From: Alphaproteobacteria bacterium
GTDB taxonomy: Bacteria; Pseudomonadota; Alphaproteobacteria; TMED109
Assembly (NCBI GenBank): GCA_022825235.1
Contig: JAJDYI010000004.1
Coordinates: forward strand, 124,001 to 188,000
Length of the DNA: 64,000 nucleotides
Direction of reading: 5' to 3'
The number at the start of each line of letters is the position of its first letter. The first letter of the stretch is position 1. The translations under genes were made by a program, and so were the position numbers. The notes beneath the pieces are model-generated. The model saw nothing but the letters and a program-made list of their open reading frames with translations, made no database searches and was not told the origin of the DNA. Below are positions 55,903 through 63,382 of this stretch, piece after piece.

Positions 55903-56083
55903 CGGAGGCACTCCGTGGAGATTGCCGCAAATATACCATCGCGGCGGAAATGACACAGCATTTGGTAGCTCAGGGCAGAATCTTACCCATATGGCGTGTA
56001 GCCGTCTGCCGCGTCAGACCGGTGAGCAGGTTGCCGGCGAGCTTCGGTTGACCGGTCTGGGTCGATGGACGATGCTCCGCACC

Positions 56084-56968
56084 ATGCAGATTGAGCCTAT
56101 CCTCCCTTCGATCGAGTTCGGCGCCCGGATCACCGGTGTCGATCTCGGCTCCATGGACGACGAGACCTTCGCGGCGTTCGAGGCAGCCGCAAATCGGTAC
56201 GCGGTACTGGTGGTTCCCGACCAGATCATGGACGATTCCGTCCAGTTGACCTTCAGCCGTCGGTTCGGCCCGCTGGAAACCAGCATTCTGGAAGACAGCG
56301 TCGCGCACGGCTTCCCGCCCGAGATCCAGCATCTCGGGAACATGGATGCCAACGGGCGCTGCCATGCCGCCGAAAGCAAGAAGGTGGTCTACGACCGCGG
56401 CAATCGGTCGTGGCATTCCGACAGTTCGTTCAAGACGGTTCCGGCCAAGTTCTCCATCCTGTCGGCGCGCATTCTTCCGGGCGAAGGCGGGGGCACGGAG
56501 TTCGCCGATGCCCGGGACGGGTACGACAGCTGGACCGGCGGCGAGCAAGGCGTCGACAAGGAAGATTTGGTGGATGAAATCTGCGCCCACAGCATCATCT
56601 ATTCGCGCATGCGCAATACCGGCGACATCTTCGACGAGTCCGAGAAGGCCACGCTGCCGGGCTCACGGCAGCGCCTCATCCGTCGCCACCCCGCGACCGG
56701 AAGGCGCGCCTTTTACGTAGGATCGCACGCGGCATACATCGAGGGCTGGGAAGAGCAGCGCAGTCGCGACCTGCTGGACGAACTGATCGACTGGTGCGTG
56801 CAGTCCGAGCGCGTGTATTCGCACACCTGGAACGAGGGGGACGTGGTCCTTTGGGATAACCGACGCGTGATGCACCGTGGCAAACAATGGCCGGAAGGCG
56901 AGTACATCCGGGTCATGCACAGGAGCACGGTGGCGGGAGACGCCCCGTCGGTCGACGAGCCCAACTGA
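56084..56968 (+). CDS. TauD/TfdA-family 2-oxoglutarate dioxygenase
   Basis: A 294-residue Fe(II)/2-oxoglutarate dioxygenase. The iron facial triad is His111-x-Asp113 in SWHSDSSF and His264 in NRRVMHRGKQW, with the 2-oxoglutarate-binding Arg276 in EGEYIRVMHRS. The N-terminus PILPSIEFGARITGVDLGSM is typical of TauD/TfdA. The substrate (sulfonate, phenoxyacid or other) is unclear. ATG 56084 is taken; 56072 adds four residues. The long open frame before it lies antisense to smc. Its 5' region, 181 bases shared with smc, has no clear regulatory motif. Confidence 0.9.
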   Translation: MQIEPILPSIEFGARITGVDLGSMDDETFAAFEAAANRYAVLVVPDQIMDDSVQLTFSRRFGPLETSILEDSVAHGFPPEIQHLGNMDANGRCHAAESKKVVYDRGNRSWHSDSSFKTVPAKFSILSARILPGEGGGTEFADARDGYDSWTGGEQGVDKEDLVDEICAHSIIYSRMRNTGDIFDESEKATLPGSRQRLIRRHPATGRRAFYVGSHAAYIEGWEEQRSRDLLDELIDWCVQSERVYSHTWNEGDVVLWDNRRVMHRGKQWPEGEYIRVMHRSTVAGDAPSVDEPN

Positions 56969-57268
56969 TCCGGCGGGCCGCGACAGCAGCAGCTTCGCAC
57001 TGGCAGGCTTGGCGTCCGCACCCCACAGGGGGCGACTGACCGGACCTGGTCCCCGCCCGCTGCCAGCCTGAGTTGAGGCCCGAAACTGGCCATCACTTGG
57101 CTCGGGCGTGCCCCGTCGCGTTCCTTGGCCCAAACCGGGCCCTCGAAATGCCATGAACGCCGTCCCTGACCGGGAGCCGGCCTCGCGACGCCACGTGCGG
57201 GGGACATGCCGTGGTGTGGTGTGCGCGCCTGGCACCGCATCTGGTGCGAAGCAGTACCGGTCACAGCT
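56969..57268. other. Gene-free region upstream of cobT
   Basis: A 300-base gap. I searched it by eye for a cobalamin riboswitch box (a GCCACTG-type or AGCCAGGAGACC-type stretch) and found none, so cobT is probably not under its own riboswitch. No tRNA or inverted repeat of note was seen. Confidence 0.5.
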
Positions 57269-58387
57269 ATGCTGCATGCCCAAATGGCGGCGAAAAATTG
57301 GGGTGACGTGGCGCCCGACGTGCCGGTACGGCGGCCCAGCAATCGATCAGGCGCAGGTGCCGGCCCGTCCGAACACGGGCGGGACCGGTTCGGCCAGATG
57401 GTGCAAGCCGCACTCGATGCCAAGACGAAGCCGCCGGGTGCGCTGGGAACGATTGAGGCGCTGGCGGCCCGGATCGCCCGATTTCAGAACACGCTGAAGC
57501 CTAGCGCGGAGCGATGCAGGCTCACGCTCTTTGCGGCCGATCACGGAATGGCGGAGGCTGGCGTGTCCGCCTACCCCCAGGCCGTGACGCGCCAAATGGT
57601 CCTGAATTTTCTGGCCGGGGGGGCGGCTGCCAACGCCTTTGCAGCCGCGCTGGGCGCCGAACTCGTGATCGTCGATGCCGGCGTGGTGGGTGAACCCATC
57701 GAGCATCCGGCTCTCGTCACCAGGCGTCTAGGCCAGGGAACGGCGAACGCCGTCGTGGCCGCAGCCATGTCCGGTGAGTGCCTTGCCTCCGCGCTTCGGA
57801 CCGGGCGAGCGCTCGGGGCGGAAGGCACGCACGAAGTGGGCTGCTTCGGCGAGATGGGCATCGGGAATACCTCCTCGGCGAGCCTCGTCGCAGCCAAGAC
57901 GTTGGGAATCGCGGTCGACGAGCTGGTGGGGCGCGGTACCGGGCTCGACGACGCCGGTCTCGCCCGCAAGCGGAGAGCGTTGCAGGGGGCCGCCCGGCGG
58001 ACCGAGGCCCGCCTGGGAGCGGAGCGCGCGCTCGAGGAATACGGAGGTTTCGAAATCGCAATGATGACGGGCGCGATGCTCGGGGCCGCCCGGTCCAGGA
58101 AGCTGGTCATCGTCGACGGCTTCATCGCCAGCGTGGCAGCGCTCTGTGCGCTGGATATCGAACCTGGCGCCGAAGACGCCTTCATCTACGCCCACCGGTC
58201 AGCCGAACGGGGCCATCAAGTCGTGCTCGACGCACTCCGAGGCGAGCCGCTGCTGGATCTCGGCATGCGCCTCGGCGAGGGCACGGGGGCATTGTTGGCC
58301 TGGCCCCTCGTCAAGGCGGCGGCGGCCATGATGCGAGACATGGCCAGCTTTGGCGACGCCGGCGTGAGCGGCCCACATGAAGGGTGA
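57269..58387 (+). CDS. cobT: Nicotinate-nucleotide:dimethylbenzimidazole phosphoribosyltransferase
   Basis: Makes alpha-ribazole phosphate for the lower ligand of cobalamin, using nicotinate mononucleotide as ribose donor. The 372-residue protein has KPPGALGTIEALAARIARFQ, TLFAADHGMAEAGVSAYPQA, VTRQMVLNFLAGGAAANAFA and the product-site blocks EVGCFGEMGIGNTSSASLVA and LDLGMRLGEGTGALLAWPLV, which carries the catalytic glutamate in GEGTG. ATG 57269 or 57284 (MAAKNW) could be the start. It overlaps cobS by 11 bases. With the nicotinate phosphoribosyltransferase earlier in the window, NaMN supply is encoded too. Confidence 0.93.
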   Translation: MLHAQMAAKNWGDVAPDVPVRRPSNRSGAGAGPSEHGRDRFGQMVQAALDAKTKPPGALGTIEALAARIARFQNTLKPSAERCRLTLFAADHGMAEAGVSAYPQAVTRQMVLNFLAGGAAANAFAAALGAELVIVDAGVVGEPIEHPALVTRRLGQGTANAVVAAAMSGECLASALRTGRALGAEGTHEVGCFGEMGIGNTSSASLVAAKTLGIAVDELVGRGTGLDDAGLARKRRALQGAARRTEARLGAERALEEYGGFEIAMMTGAMLGAARSRKLVIVDGFIASVAALCALDIEPGAEDAFIYAHRSAERGHQVVLDALRGEPLLDLGMRLGEGTGALLAWPLVKAAAAMMRDMASFGDAGVSGPHEG

Positions 58388-59129
58388 GTTCGCGGTCTTC
58401 GGGCACGCGGTACAGTTCCTGACGCGGCTCCCGGTTCCGCTCGGCGACAGCTACTCGCCTGAGCGCGCAGCGGCGTCGGTCCGCTACTACCCGTTGGTGG
58501 GCGTCCTCATCGGGAGCCTTTGTGCCGCTGTCTACTGGGCCGCCGACTTGGTGTTGCCCGGCCTGCCGAGCGTCATGCTGGCCGTCGCGGCGGGCCTGCT
58601 GGTCACAGGCGCGCTCCATGAAGATGGTCTCGCCGACACCTTCGACGGCATCGGCGGCGCCCGCACGCGGGACCAGGCCATCGCGATCATGAAGGACAGC
58701 CGGCTCGGGACCTACGGCGTGCTGGCCCTGATCCTCGTGCTGGCCTTGAAGATCTCGGCTCTCTCGCAGCTCGACGTCCGGACCGTCTGCGTTGCGCTGG
58801 TGGCGGCCCACGGGCTATCGCGCCTCTCGAGTGTGCTCGTTATCGCCACGAGCCGCTACGTCGGCAGCACCCCGGGACCCGCCGCGCAAGAGGTTTCGGC
58901 GCCCAGCCTCCTTGTCGCCTGCGGGACGGTGATCACGGTCATCGCGGGACTCGTGGGCAGTCTTCCGCTTGCCATGGTCCTCGCGGCGCTGCTCGGCCTG
59001 GCCGTTGGCCATGCGTGCGTCGTGGTGCTGGCGCAGCGGACACTGGGAGGGCACACGGGCGATACGCTGGGCGCGGTGCAACAGGCCGGCGAGACCGGCG
59101 TTTACCTGGGGCTGGCGGCATGGGCCTGA
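58377..59129 (+). CDS. cobS: Adenosylcobinamide-GDP ribazoletransferase
   Basis: Integral membrane cobalamin synthase, 250 residues, joining adenosylcobinamide-GDP and alpha-ribazole (or its phosphate). The N-terminus FAVFGHAVQFLTRLPVPLGD and the conserved DGLADTFDGIGGARTRDQAI with acidic residues, then MKDSRLGTYGVLALIL, are diagnostic. Several hydrophobic helices follow to residue 250, ending GVYLGLAAWA. Start and stop overlap cobT (11 bases) and cobC (10 bases). Confidence 0.95.
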   Translation: MKGEFAVFGHAVQFLTRLPVPLGDSYSPERAAASVRYYPLVGVLIGSLCAAVYWAADLVLPGLPSVMLAVAAGLLVTGALHEDGLADTFDGIGGARTRDQAIAIMKDSRLGTYGVLALILVLALKISALSQLDVRTVCVALVAAHGLSRLSSVLVIATSRYVGSTPGPAAQEVSAPSLLVACGTVITVIAGLVGSLPLAMVLAALLGLAVGHACVVVLAQRTLGGHTGDTLGAVQQAGETGVYLGLAAWA

Positions 59130-59647
59130 TGCTCGTCCGGCACACGCGACCGGATGTGGCCCCCGGGGTTTGCTACGGCCGCACCGATCTTGACGTTGCG
59201 GCCAGCTTCTCTGCCGAGGCCGCGCCGATCCTGGCCTCGCTGCCTGCGGTGGAGCGGATCGTGACCAGCCCGCTTCGGCGGTGTCTCCGCCTCGCCTCGC
59301 ATATCTCTGCGCAGCGCGAACTGCCGGTAACCGTGGATCGGCGGATACAGGAAATGGACTTCGGGCGATGGGAAGGCAGGCGGTGGAGTGACCTCCCGCG
59401 CCAGGAGGTTCGTGCCTGGATGCTTGACTTTCTCCATGCACGCCCGCATGGCGGCGAAAGCGTGGCGGAGCTCCGCGCCCGGACCCTGGAAGCGTTATCC
59501 CACCATCGCGGCTGCGGTGGCCGGACGGTGATCGTGACGCATGCCGGCGTGATCAAGGCCGCACTCGCCGACGGCGACACGCGGGAGAGCTTTCAGACGT
59601 GGGTTGATTTCGGAGAATGGGTCACCATGCCGGACCGCGCGCAATGA
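59120..59647 (+). CDS. cobC: Histidine phosphatase, alpha-ribazole phosphatase-like (CobC)
   Basis: A 175-residue phosphoglycerate-mutase-like phosphatase. The phosphohistidine motif is LVRHTRPD (RHT instead of the common RHG/RHE); ERIVTSPLRRCLRLA has the second Arg, EMDFGRWEG the acid residue, and VTHAGVIKAAL the second His. By position after cobT and cobS it should dephosphorylate alpha-ribazole 5'-phosphate or adenosylcobalamin 5'-phosphate. The start overlaps the cobS stop by 10 bases. An unrelated phosphatase of the same fold cannot be fully excluded. Confidence 0.85.
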   Translation: MGLMLVRHTRPDVAPGVCYGRTDLDVAASFSAEAAPILASLPAVERIVTSPLRRCLRLASHISAQRELPVTVDRRIQEMDFGRWEGRRWSDLPRQEVRAWMLDFLHARPHGGESVAELRARTLEALSHHRGCGGRTVIVTHAGVIKAALADGDTRESFQTWVDFGEWVTMPDRAQ

Positions 59648-59656
59648 GCGACAGCC

Positions 59657-60259
59657 GTGCATCCTGACGACGACCATGCAGAGCGGATGAGGGTGCTGCA
59701 GGCGGAGCAGCGCCGCAAGTCCGCTGCGGCCAGGAATCCAGGTCGCGGGCTGGTGCTGGTCCATACGGGCAACGGCAAGGGCAAGTCGACCTCCGCGTTC
59801 GGTGTGATTTGCCGTGCGCTGGGCTGGGGGCAGCGGGTCGGCGTCGTTCAGTTCATCAAGGGCAATTGGGTCACCGGAGAGCGGAGGTTCTTTGCGGGAT
59901 TCCCGGACCAACTGGACTGGCACACGATGGGCGATGGCTTTACGTGGGACACGCAGGATCGCGACCGCGACATCGCGGCGGCCGAGGCCGCATTTGCCCG
60001 CGCCCTCGTCATGATGACGGGTGGTCGGTACGACCTGGTCGTTCTGGACGAGATCAACATTGCACTGCGCTATGGGTATCTCTCCATGCGCGCCGTGCTG
60101 GAGGGAATTGGCGCTCGCTCCGACCGGACCAGCGTGATCCTCACCGGGCGCGACGCCAAACCGGAACTTTGCGAATACGCTGATCTCGTCAGCGAGATGC
60201 AGGACGTCAAGCACCCGTTTGCCGCCGGCATCAAGGCGCAACGGGGCATCGATTTCTGA
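59657..60259 (+). CDS. cobO: Cob(I)yrinic acid a,c-diamide adenosyltransferase
   Basis: ATP:corrinoid adenosyltransferase of the CobO/CobA/BtuR type, 200 residues. The P-loop is HTGNGKGKSTSAFGVICRAL; QFIKGNWVTGERRFF and DWHTMGDGFTWDTQDRDRD, then VVLDEINIALRYGYLS, are characteristic. It attaches the adenosyl group to Co(I) corrinoids. The GTG start follows cobC by 9 bases. The rest of corrin synthesis is not in this window, so it may serve either de novo synthesis or salvage. Confidence 0.95.
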   Translation: MHPDDDHAERMRVLQAEQRRKSAAARNPGRGLVLVHTGNGKGKSTSAFGVICRALGWGQRVGVVQFIKGNWVTGERRFFAGFPDQLDWHTMGDGFTWDTQDRDRDIAAAEAAFARALVMMTGGRYDLVVLDEINIALRYGYLSMRAVLEGIGARSDRTSVILTGRDAKPELCEYADLVSEMQDVKHPFAAGIKAQRGIDF

Positions 60260-60287
60260 CTCCTGGGCGGGCTCGGCCAGCCTCGGG

Positions 60288-60317
60288 TTGACAAGCTGGC
60301 GTCTGCACAACGATAAC
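60288..60317 (+). promoter_or_regulatory. Putative sigma-70 promoter of btuB
   Basis: TTGACA (60288-60293) matches the -35 consensus in full; GATAAC (60312-60317), 18 bases on, matches 4 of 6 -10 positions. The predicted start near 60324 falls at the 5' edge of the cobalamin aptamer, so promoter and riboswitch agree. Confidence 0.65.
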
Positions 60318-60321
60318 GTTC

Positions 60322-60490
60322 ACAGATGGCGCCTCGCCCAGCGGCGGGGCCGAAGAGGGAAGCCGGTGCAAATCCGGCGCTGTGCCCGTAACTGTGAGCC
60401 GGGAGCTGATGGCCAATCGTGCCACTGGGGCGGAATTCCCCGGGAAGGCGGCCAGGAGCCTTGATCGGCGAGCCAGGAGACCTGCCATCG
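60322..60490 (+). ncRNA. Cobalamin (B12) riboswitch
   Basis: The leader of btuB carries the conserved cobalamin-aptamer elements in order: GAAGAGGGAAGCCGGTGCAA near 60352-60371, GCTGTGCCCGTAACTGTGAG, GCCACTGG (60421-60428), GGGAAGGCGGCCAGGAG, and the B12 box AGCCAGGAGACCTGCC (60471-60486). It should bind adenosylcobalamin and repress btuB, and probably btuF and btuC, when B12 is plentiful. The boundaries are approximate. The expression platform is described separately (60622-60650). Confidence 0.93.
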
Positions 60491-60621
60491 CGTCGTTCGC
60501 CCGGAGGCCGGGACCAGCCTCAGCGGGCGGGAGAGCGCAAGCAGTCGCCTTTCCCCTGTAACGGCAATCGGTAGCGCGGCCGTCCGCGCCGCTGTAAGCG
60601 GGGCCGCACGTCGTTACGAAG

Positions 60622-60650
60622 CGCACCTTTCTCCTGGACGGAGCGGTGCG
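60622..60650 (+). promoter_or_regulatory. Ribosome-binding-site hairpin downstream of the riboswitch
   Basis: CGCACC (60622-60627) can pair with GGTGCG (60645-60650), and inside it CTCC (60631-60634) with GGAG (60640-60643) around the loop TGGAC. The hairpin would hide the GGAG sequence and the GTG at 60646. It could be the translational off-state of the btuB riboswitch. An additional outer pair GTAACG (60558-60563) and CGTTAC (60612-60617) may form a competing helix. Confidence 0.55.
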
Positions 60651-60666
60651 ATGGGGGACCGGGCGT

Positions 60667-62541
60667 ATGCTCTACCCAAGAATTGTCGTGGTGGCGGCTC
60701 TGAGCGCCGCCATCCCCGCGGGTGCCTCAGCAGATACGGAAAAGACCAGGCTGGACCGCATCGTGGTCGAGGGGTCGAAGCTGGGCCAGACGGCCGCGGA
60801 AGTCGGTTCCAGCGTCACGGTCATCACGCGGCGGGACCTCGAAGAACTCGGTTTCGACTTCGCGCTTGGTGCCATTGCGCTGGCGCCCGGAGTCACAATC
60901 AATTCCAACGGCCCGTTCGGCGGCGAGGCCAGTGTGCGGATTCGGGGAGCCGAGAGCGATCAAACGCTGGTGCTGATTGACGGTGTGCCGGTAAACGACC
61001 CGTCCTCACCCGGCGGTGGATTCGATTTCGGCCGCCTCGACACGGAGAACATCGAACGCGTCGAAATCCTGAAAGGCCCGCAATCCACGTTTTGGGGAAC
61101 CGACGCGGTGGGCGGCGTCGTGTCCGTGATCACGAAACGCCAGCAGCGGCCTGCCGGCGGGAGCGCTTTTGCCGGCTACGGCTCGTTCGACACGTGGCGA
61201 GGCGGCGCCTCCTTCGGGCACGCGGACGAGCGGAGTGACTTTCGGGTCGGGGTAACCCGGACTCGTTCAGCCGGGATTTCCAAGGCCGATCGCGACGACG
61301 GCAACCGCGAGGACGATGCGTACCAATCGCTGGCGTGGTCGGGCCGCGGTGGAATCCGGCTGCCGGCCGACATGCGTCTGGACGCAAGCGTTCTCCGAAC
61401 CGACGCGGAGTCCGAGTTCGACGGCCGTTCAAGGAACGCGCAGGGCGAATGGGTGTTCGGCGACGCCGATCTGCTCAGCAAGACCAGCGAATTGGCCGCC
61501 AATGTTCACCTTAGCGTTCCCATGATCGGCGAACGGCTCGAGCATGCGCTGTTCGTTGGCTACTCGGAGATCGAGCGGGAGAACTTCTCGGACGGCGCCG
61601 AGAGCTTTTCCGCCGAAGGCGATCGCCGAAGCTATCGGTATCAGGGCACCTACGCCCTCGATACCCGCAACGTGCTGGCGTTCGGCGCGGAGCGCGAGGA
61701 GACGTCGTCAAACGGGGAGGAAGGATCACTCGACGGCTCGTTTGTGTTCTATGAGGCCAAGCCGTTCCAGGCGCTGGTGCTGACCGCTGGCATCCGCTCG
61801 GATGATCATGCCCGGTTTGGCTCGGAGACCACTGCCCGATTGGCCGGATCCTGGCACCCGACGGACGCCCTGACGCTCCGAGCTAGCTGGGGGGAGGGTT
61901 TCAAGGCTCCCACCCTTGACCAGATCTCGCAGCCGTACCGTCATTTCTGCGGGGTGGACGAAAGCATGGAAACCAGCCCGGCGCCGGTCCTGCAGGCGTC
62001 GACCTCCGAAGCATTCGACCTTGGTGTCGAATGGCAAGCGCGCAGCGGCATCATCGAAGCGGGAGCGACGTACTTCGACCAGCGCACCATCGGCTTGATC
62101 GACTACAACCTGGGCAATTGCCTGTTCGAGAACCTCGATGCGGTGGAGTCCAGAGGAGTCGAAATACACGGCAGCTACCGGGCCAACAGCTGGCTGACGA
62201 TATCGGTGAACTACGCCTACATCGATGCCCGGAGCGGCGCGGGCGAGAGGCTGCAACGTCTCCCGCGGCATTCTGCCGACCTCACTCTTCGGATCCGGCC
62301 GGAGGGCCGGTTCGCGGGCACCGTACTCGTGCGCCACAACGGCGAAGAGCTCGACAACCTTGGTGACGATCCGTCCCTCGCGGCCTGGACCCGGGTCGAT
62401 GTCGCGGGCAGCTATCAGTTGACCGGGCGCGCGGAACTGTTCGGCCGCGTCGAGAATCTGCTTGACGCGGATTATCAGCAGGTGTCCGGCTACGGGACGC
62501 CAGGCCTTTCGGGCTGGCTTGGCCTGCGGCTGCGATACTGA
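60667..62541 (+). CDS. btuB: TonB-dependent vitamin B12 receptor (BtuB type)
   Basis: Outer-membrane transporter for cobalamin, 624 residues. A signal peptide (MLYPRIVVVAALSAAIPAGA) precedes a TonB box-like LDRIVVEGSK. The plug domain has GSSVTVITRRDLEELGFDFA, SVRIRGAESDQTLVLIDGVP and VEILKGPQSTFWGTDAVGGV. Beta-barrel strands follow, ending in the aromatic C-terminus LRLRY. ATG 60667 is chosen because GGGGGA lies 8 bases upstream; GTG 60646 adds seven residues. A third start, ATG 60651, has good spacing from GGAG but is in another frame. Function is set by the riboswitch and the following btuF and btuC genes. Confidence 0.93.
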   Translation: MLYPRIVVVAALSAAIPAGASADTEKTRLDRIVVEGSKLGQTAAEVGSSVTVITRRDLEELGFDFALGAIALAPGVTINSNGPFGGEASVRIRGAESDQTLVLIDGVPVNDPSSPGGGFDFGRLDTENIERVEILKGPQSTFWGTDAVGGVVSVITKRQQRPAGGSAFAGYGSFDTWRGGASFGHADERSDFRVGVTRTRSAGISKADRDDGNREDDAYQSLAWSGRGGIRLPADMRLDASVLRTDAESEFDGRSRNAQGEWVFGDADLLSKTSELAANVHLSVPMIGERLEHALFVGYSEIERENFSDGAESFSAEGDRRSYRYQGTYALDTRNVLAFGAEREETSSNGEEGSLDGSFVFYEAKPFQALVLTAGIRSDDHARFGSETTARLAGSWHPTDALTLRASWGEGFKAPTLDQISQPYRHFCGVDESMETSPAPVLQASTSEAFDLGVEWQARSGIIEAGATYFDQRTIGLIDYNLGNCLFENLDAVESRGVEIHGSYRANSWLTISVNYAYIDARSGAGERLQRLPRHSADLTLRIRPEGRFAGTVLVRHNGEELDNLGDDPSLAAWTRVDVAGSYQLTGRAELFGRVENLLDADYQQVSGYGTPGLSGWLGLRLRY

Positions 62542-62551
62542 GTCCCTGGTG

Positions 62552-63382
62552 ATGTCAGGGCGGCTCGCCGTTCTCCTGGCGCTCTCGCTCGCTGCCGGCG
62601 ACGCGCTTGCGGCGCCGCGGGAAGCCGGACCCGCACCGGCGCCCGCTCGAATCGTGAGCCTCGACTACTGCGCTGACCAGTTCGTTCTCAAGTTGGTCGA
62701 CCGGGACCGGATCCTCGCGGTGTCCCCGGGCGCGAGGCAGGGCTTCTCGTACATGCGGGATGCCGCGGCCGGGCTTGCCACCGTCCGGCCCGCGGCGGAG
62801 GACGTGCTGGTCCTGAAACCCGACGTAGTCGTGCGCGCCTACGGGGGAGGGCCGGGAGCGGCGGCGTTGTTCGCGCGCGCGGGCGTGCGGGTCGTGCAGG
62901 TGGATTGGGCTTCAGACCTCGGCGATGTCCTCGTCAATGTCGAAAGGGTCGCTGATGATCTGGGCGTCCCACGGCGGGGCGCAGAGCTCGTGGCCAACAT
63001 GAGGGCCCGGCTTGCGGAGATCACGCCCGGCCCGAGGGGCCTGCGTGCGCTCTACATGACTCCTGCCGGGGTGACCGCGGGGCCGGGCACGCTGATCCAC
63101 GAGATACTGACCGCGGCGGGCCTCACGAATTTTCAGGGCGCAGCAGGCTGGCATCCGATCCCGCTCGAACATCTCGCCCACGACCAGCCCGACCTGCTTG
63201 CGGCGGGTTTCTTCGACACGATGACCCGCTTCACCGGTGCGTGGAGTCCGACACGGCATCCGGTCGCGCAGCGGCAGCTCAAGGATCGGGACGTCATTTT
63301 CCTCAAGGGTGCGTGGATCGCGTGCGGCGGCTGGTTCGTGATGGATGCGATCGAGGCGCTCGCCGGCCGGCGAGCGCCATGA
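62552..63382 (+). CDS. btuF: Cobalamin ABC transporter substrate-binding protein (BtuF type)
   Basis: A 276-residue periplasmic binding protein. A signal peptide (SGRLAVLLALSLAAGDALAA) is followed by IVSLDYCADQFVLKLVDRDR, SYMRDAAAGLATVRP, AEDVLVLKPDVVVRAYGGGP and HEILTAAGLTNFQGAAGWHP, the sequence style of alphaproteobacterial BtuF-like proteins. The mature protein carries Cys46 in YCADQF; this is not a lipobox. ATG 62552 is taken; GTG 62549 is adjacent. Its stop overlaps btuC (ATGA, 63379-63382). It is 10 bases after btuB, so it should share the riboswitch-controlled transcript. Confidence 0.88.
   Translation: MSGRLAVLLALSLAAGDALAAPREAGPAPAPARIVSLDYCADQFVLKLVDRDRILAVSPGARQGFSYMRDAAAGLATVRPAAEDVLVLKPDVVVRAYGGGPGAAALFARAGVRVVQVDWASDLGDVLVNVERVADDLGVPRRGAELVANMRARLAEITPGPRGLRALYMTPAGVTAGPGTLIHEILTAAGLTNFQGAAGWHPIPLEHLAHDQPDLLAAGFFDTMTRFTGAWSPTRHPVAQRQLKDRDVIFLKGAWIACGGWFVMDAIEALAGRRAP

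Noticed and set aside
60651-60980. 109-codon ORF from ATG 60651 inside btuB
   Set aside because: The start spacing is good, but the translation has no family similarity and is out of frame with the conserved receptor. It is kept only as a note on start competition.
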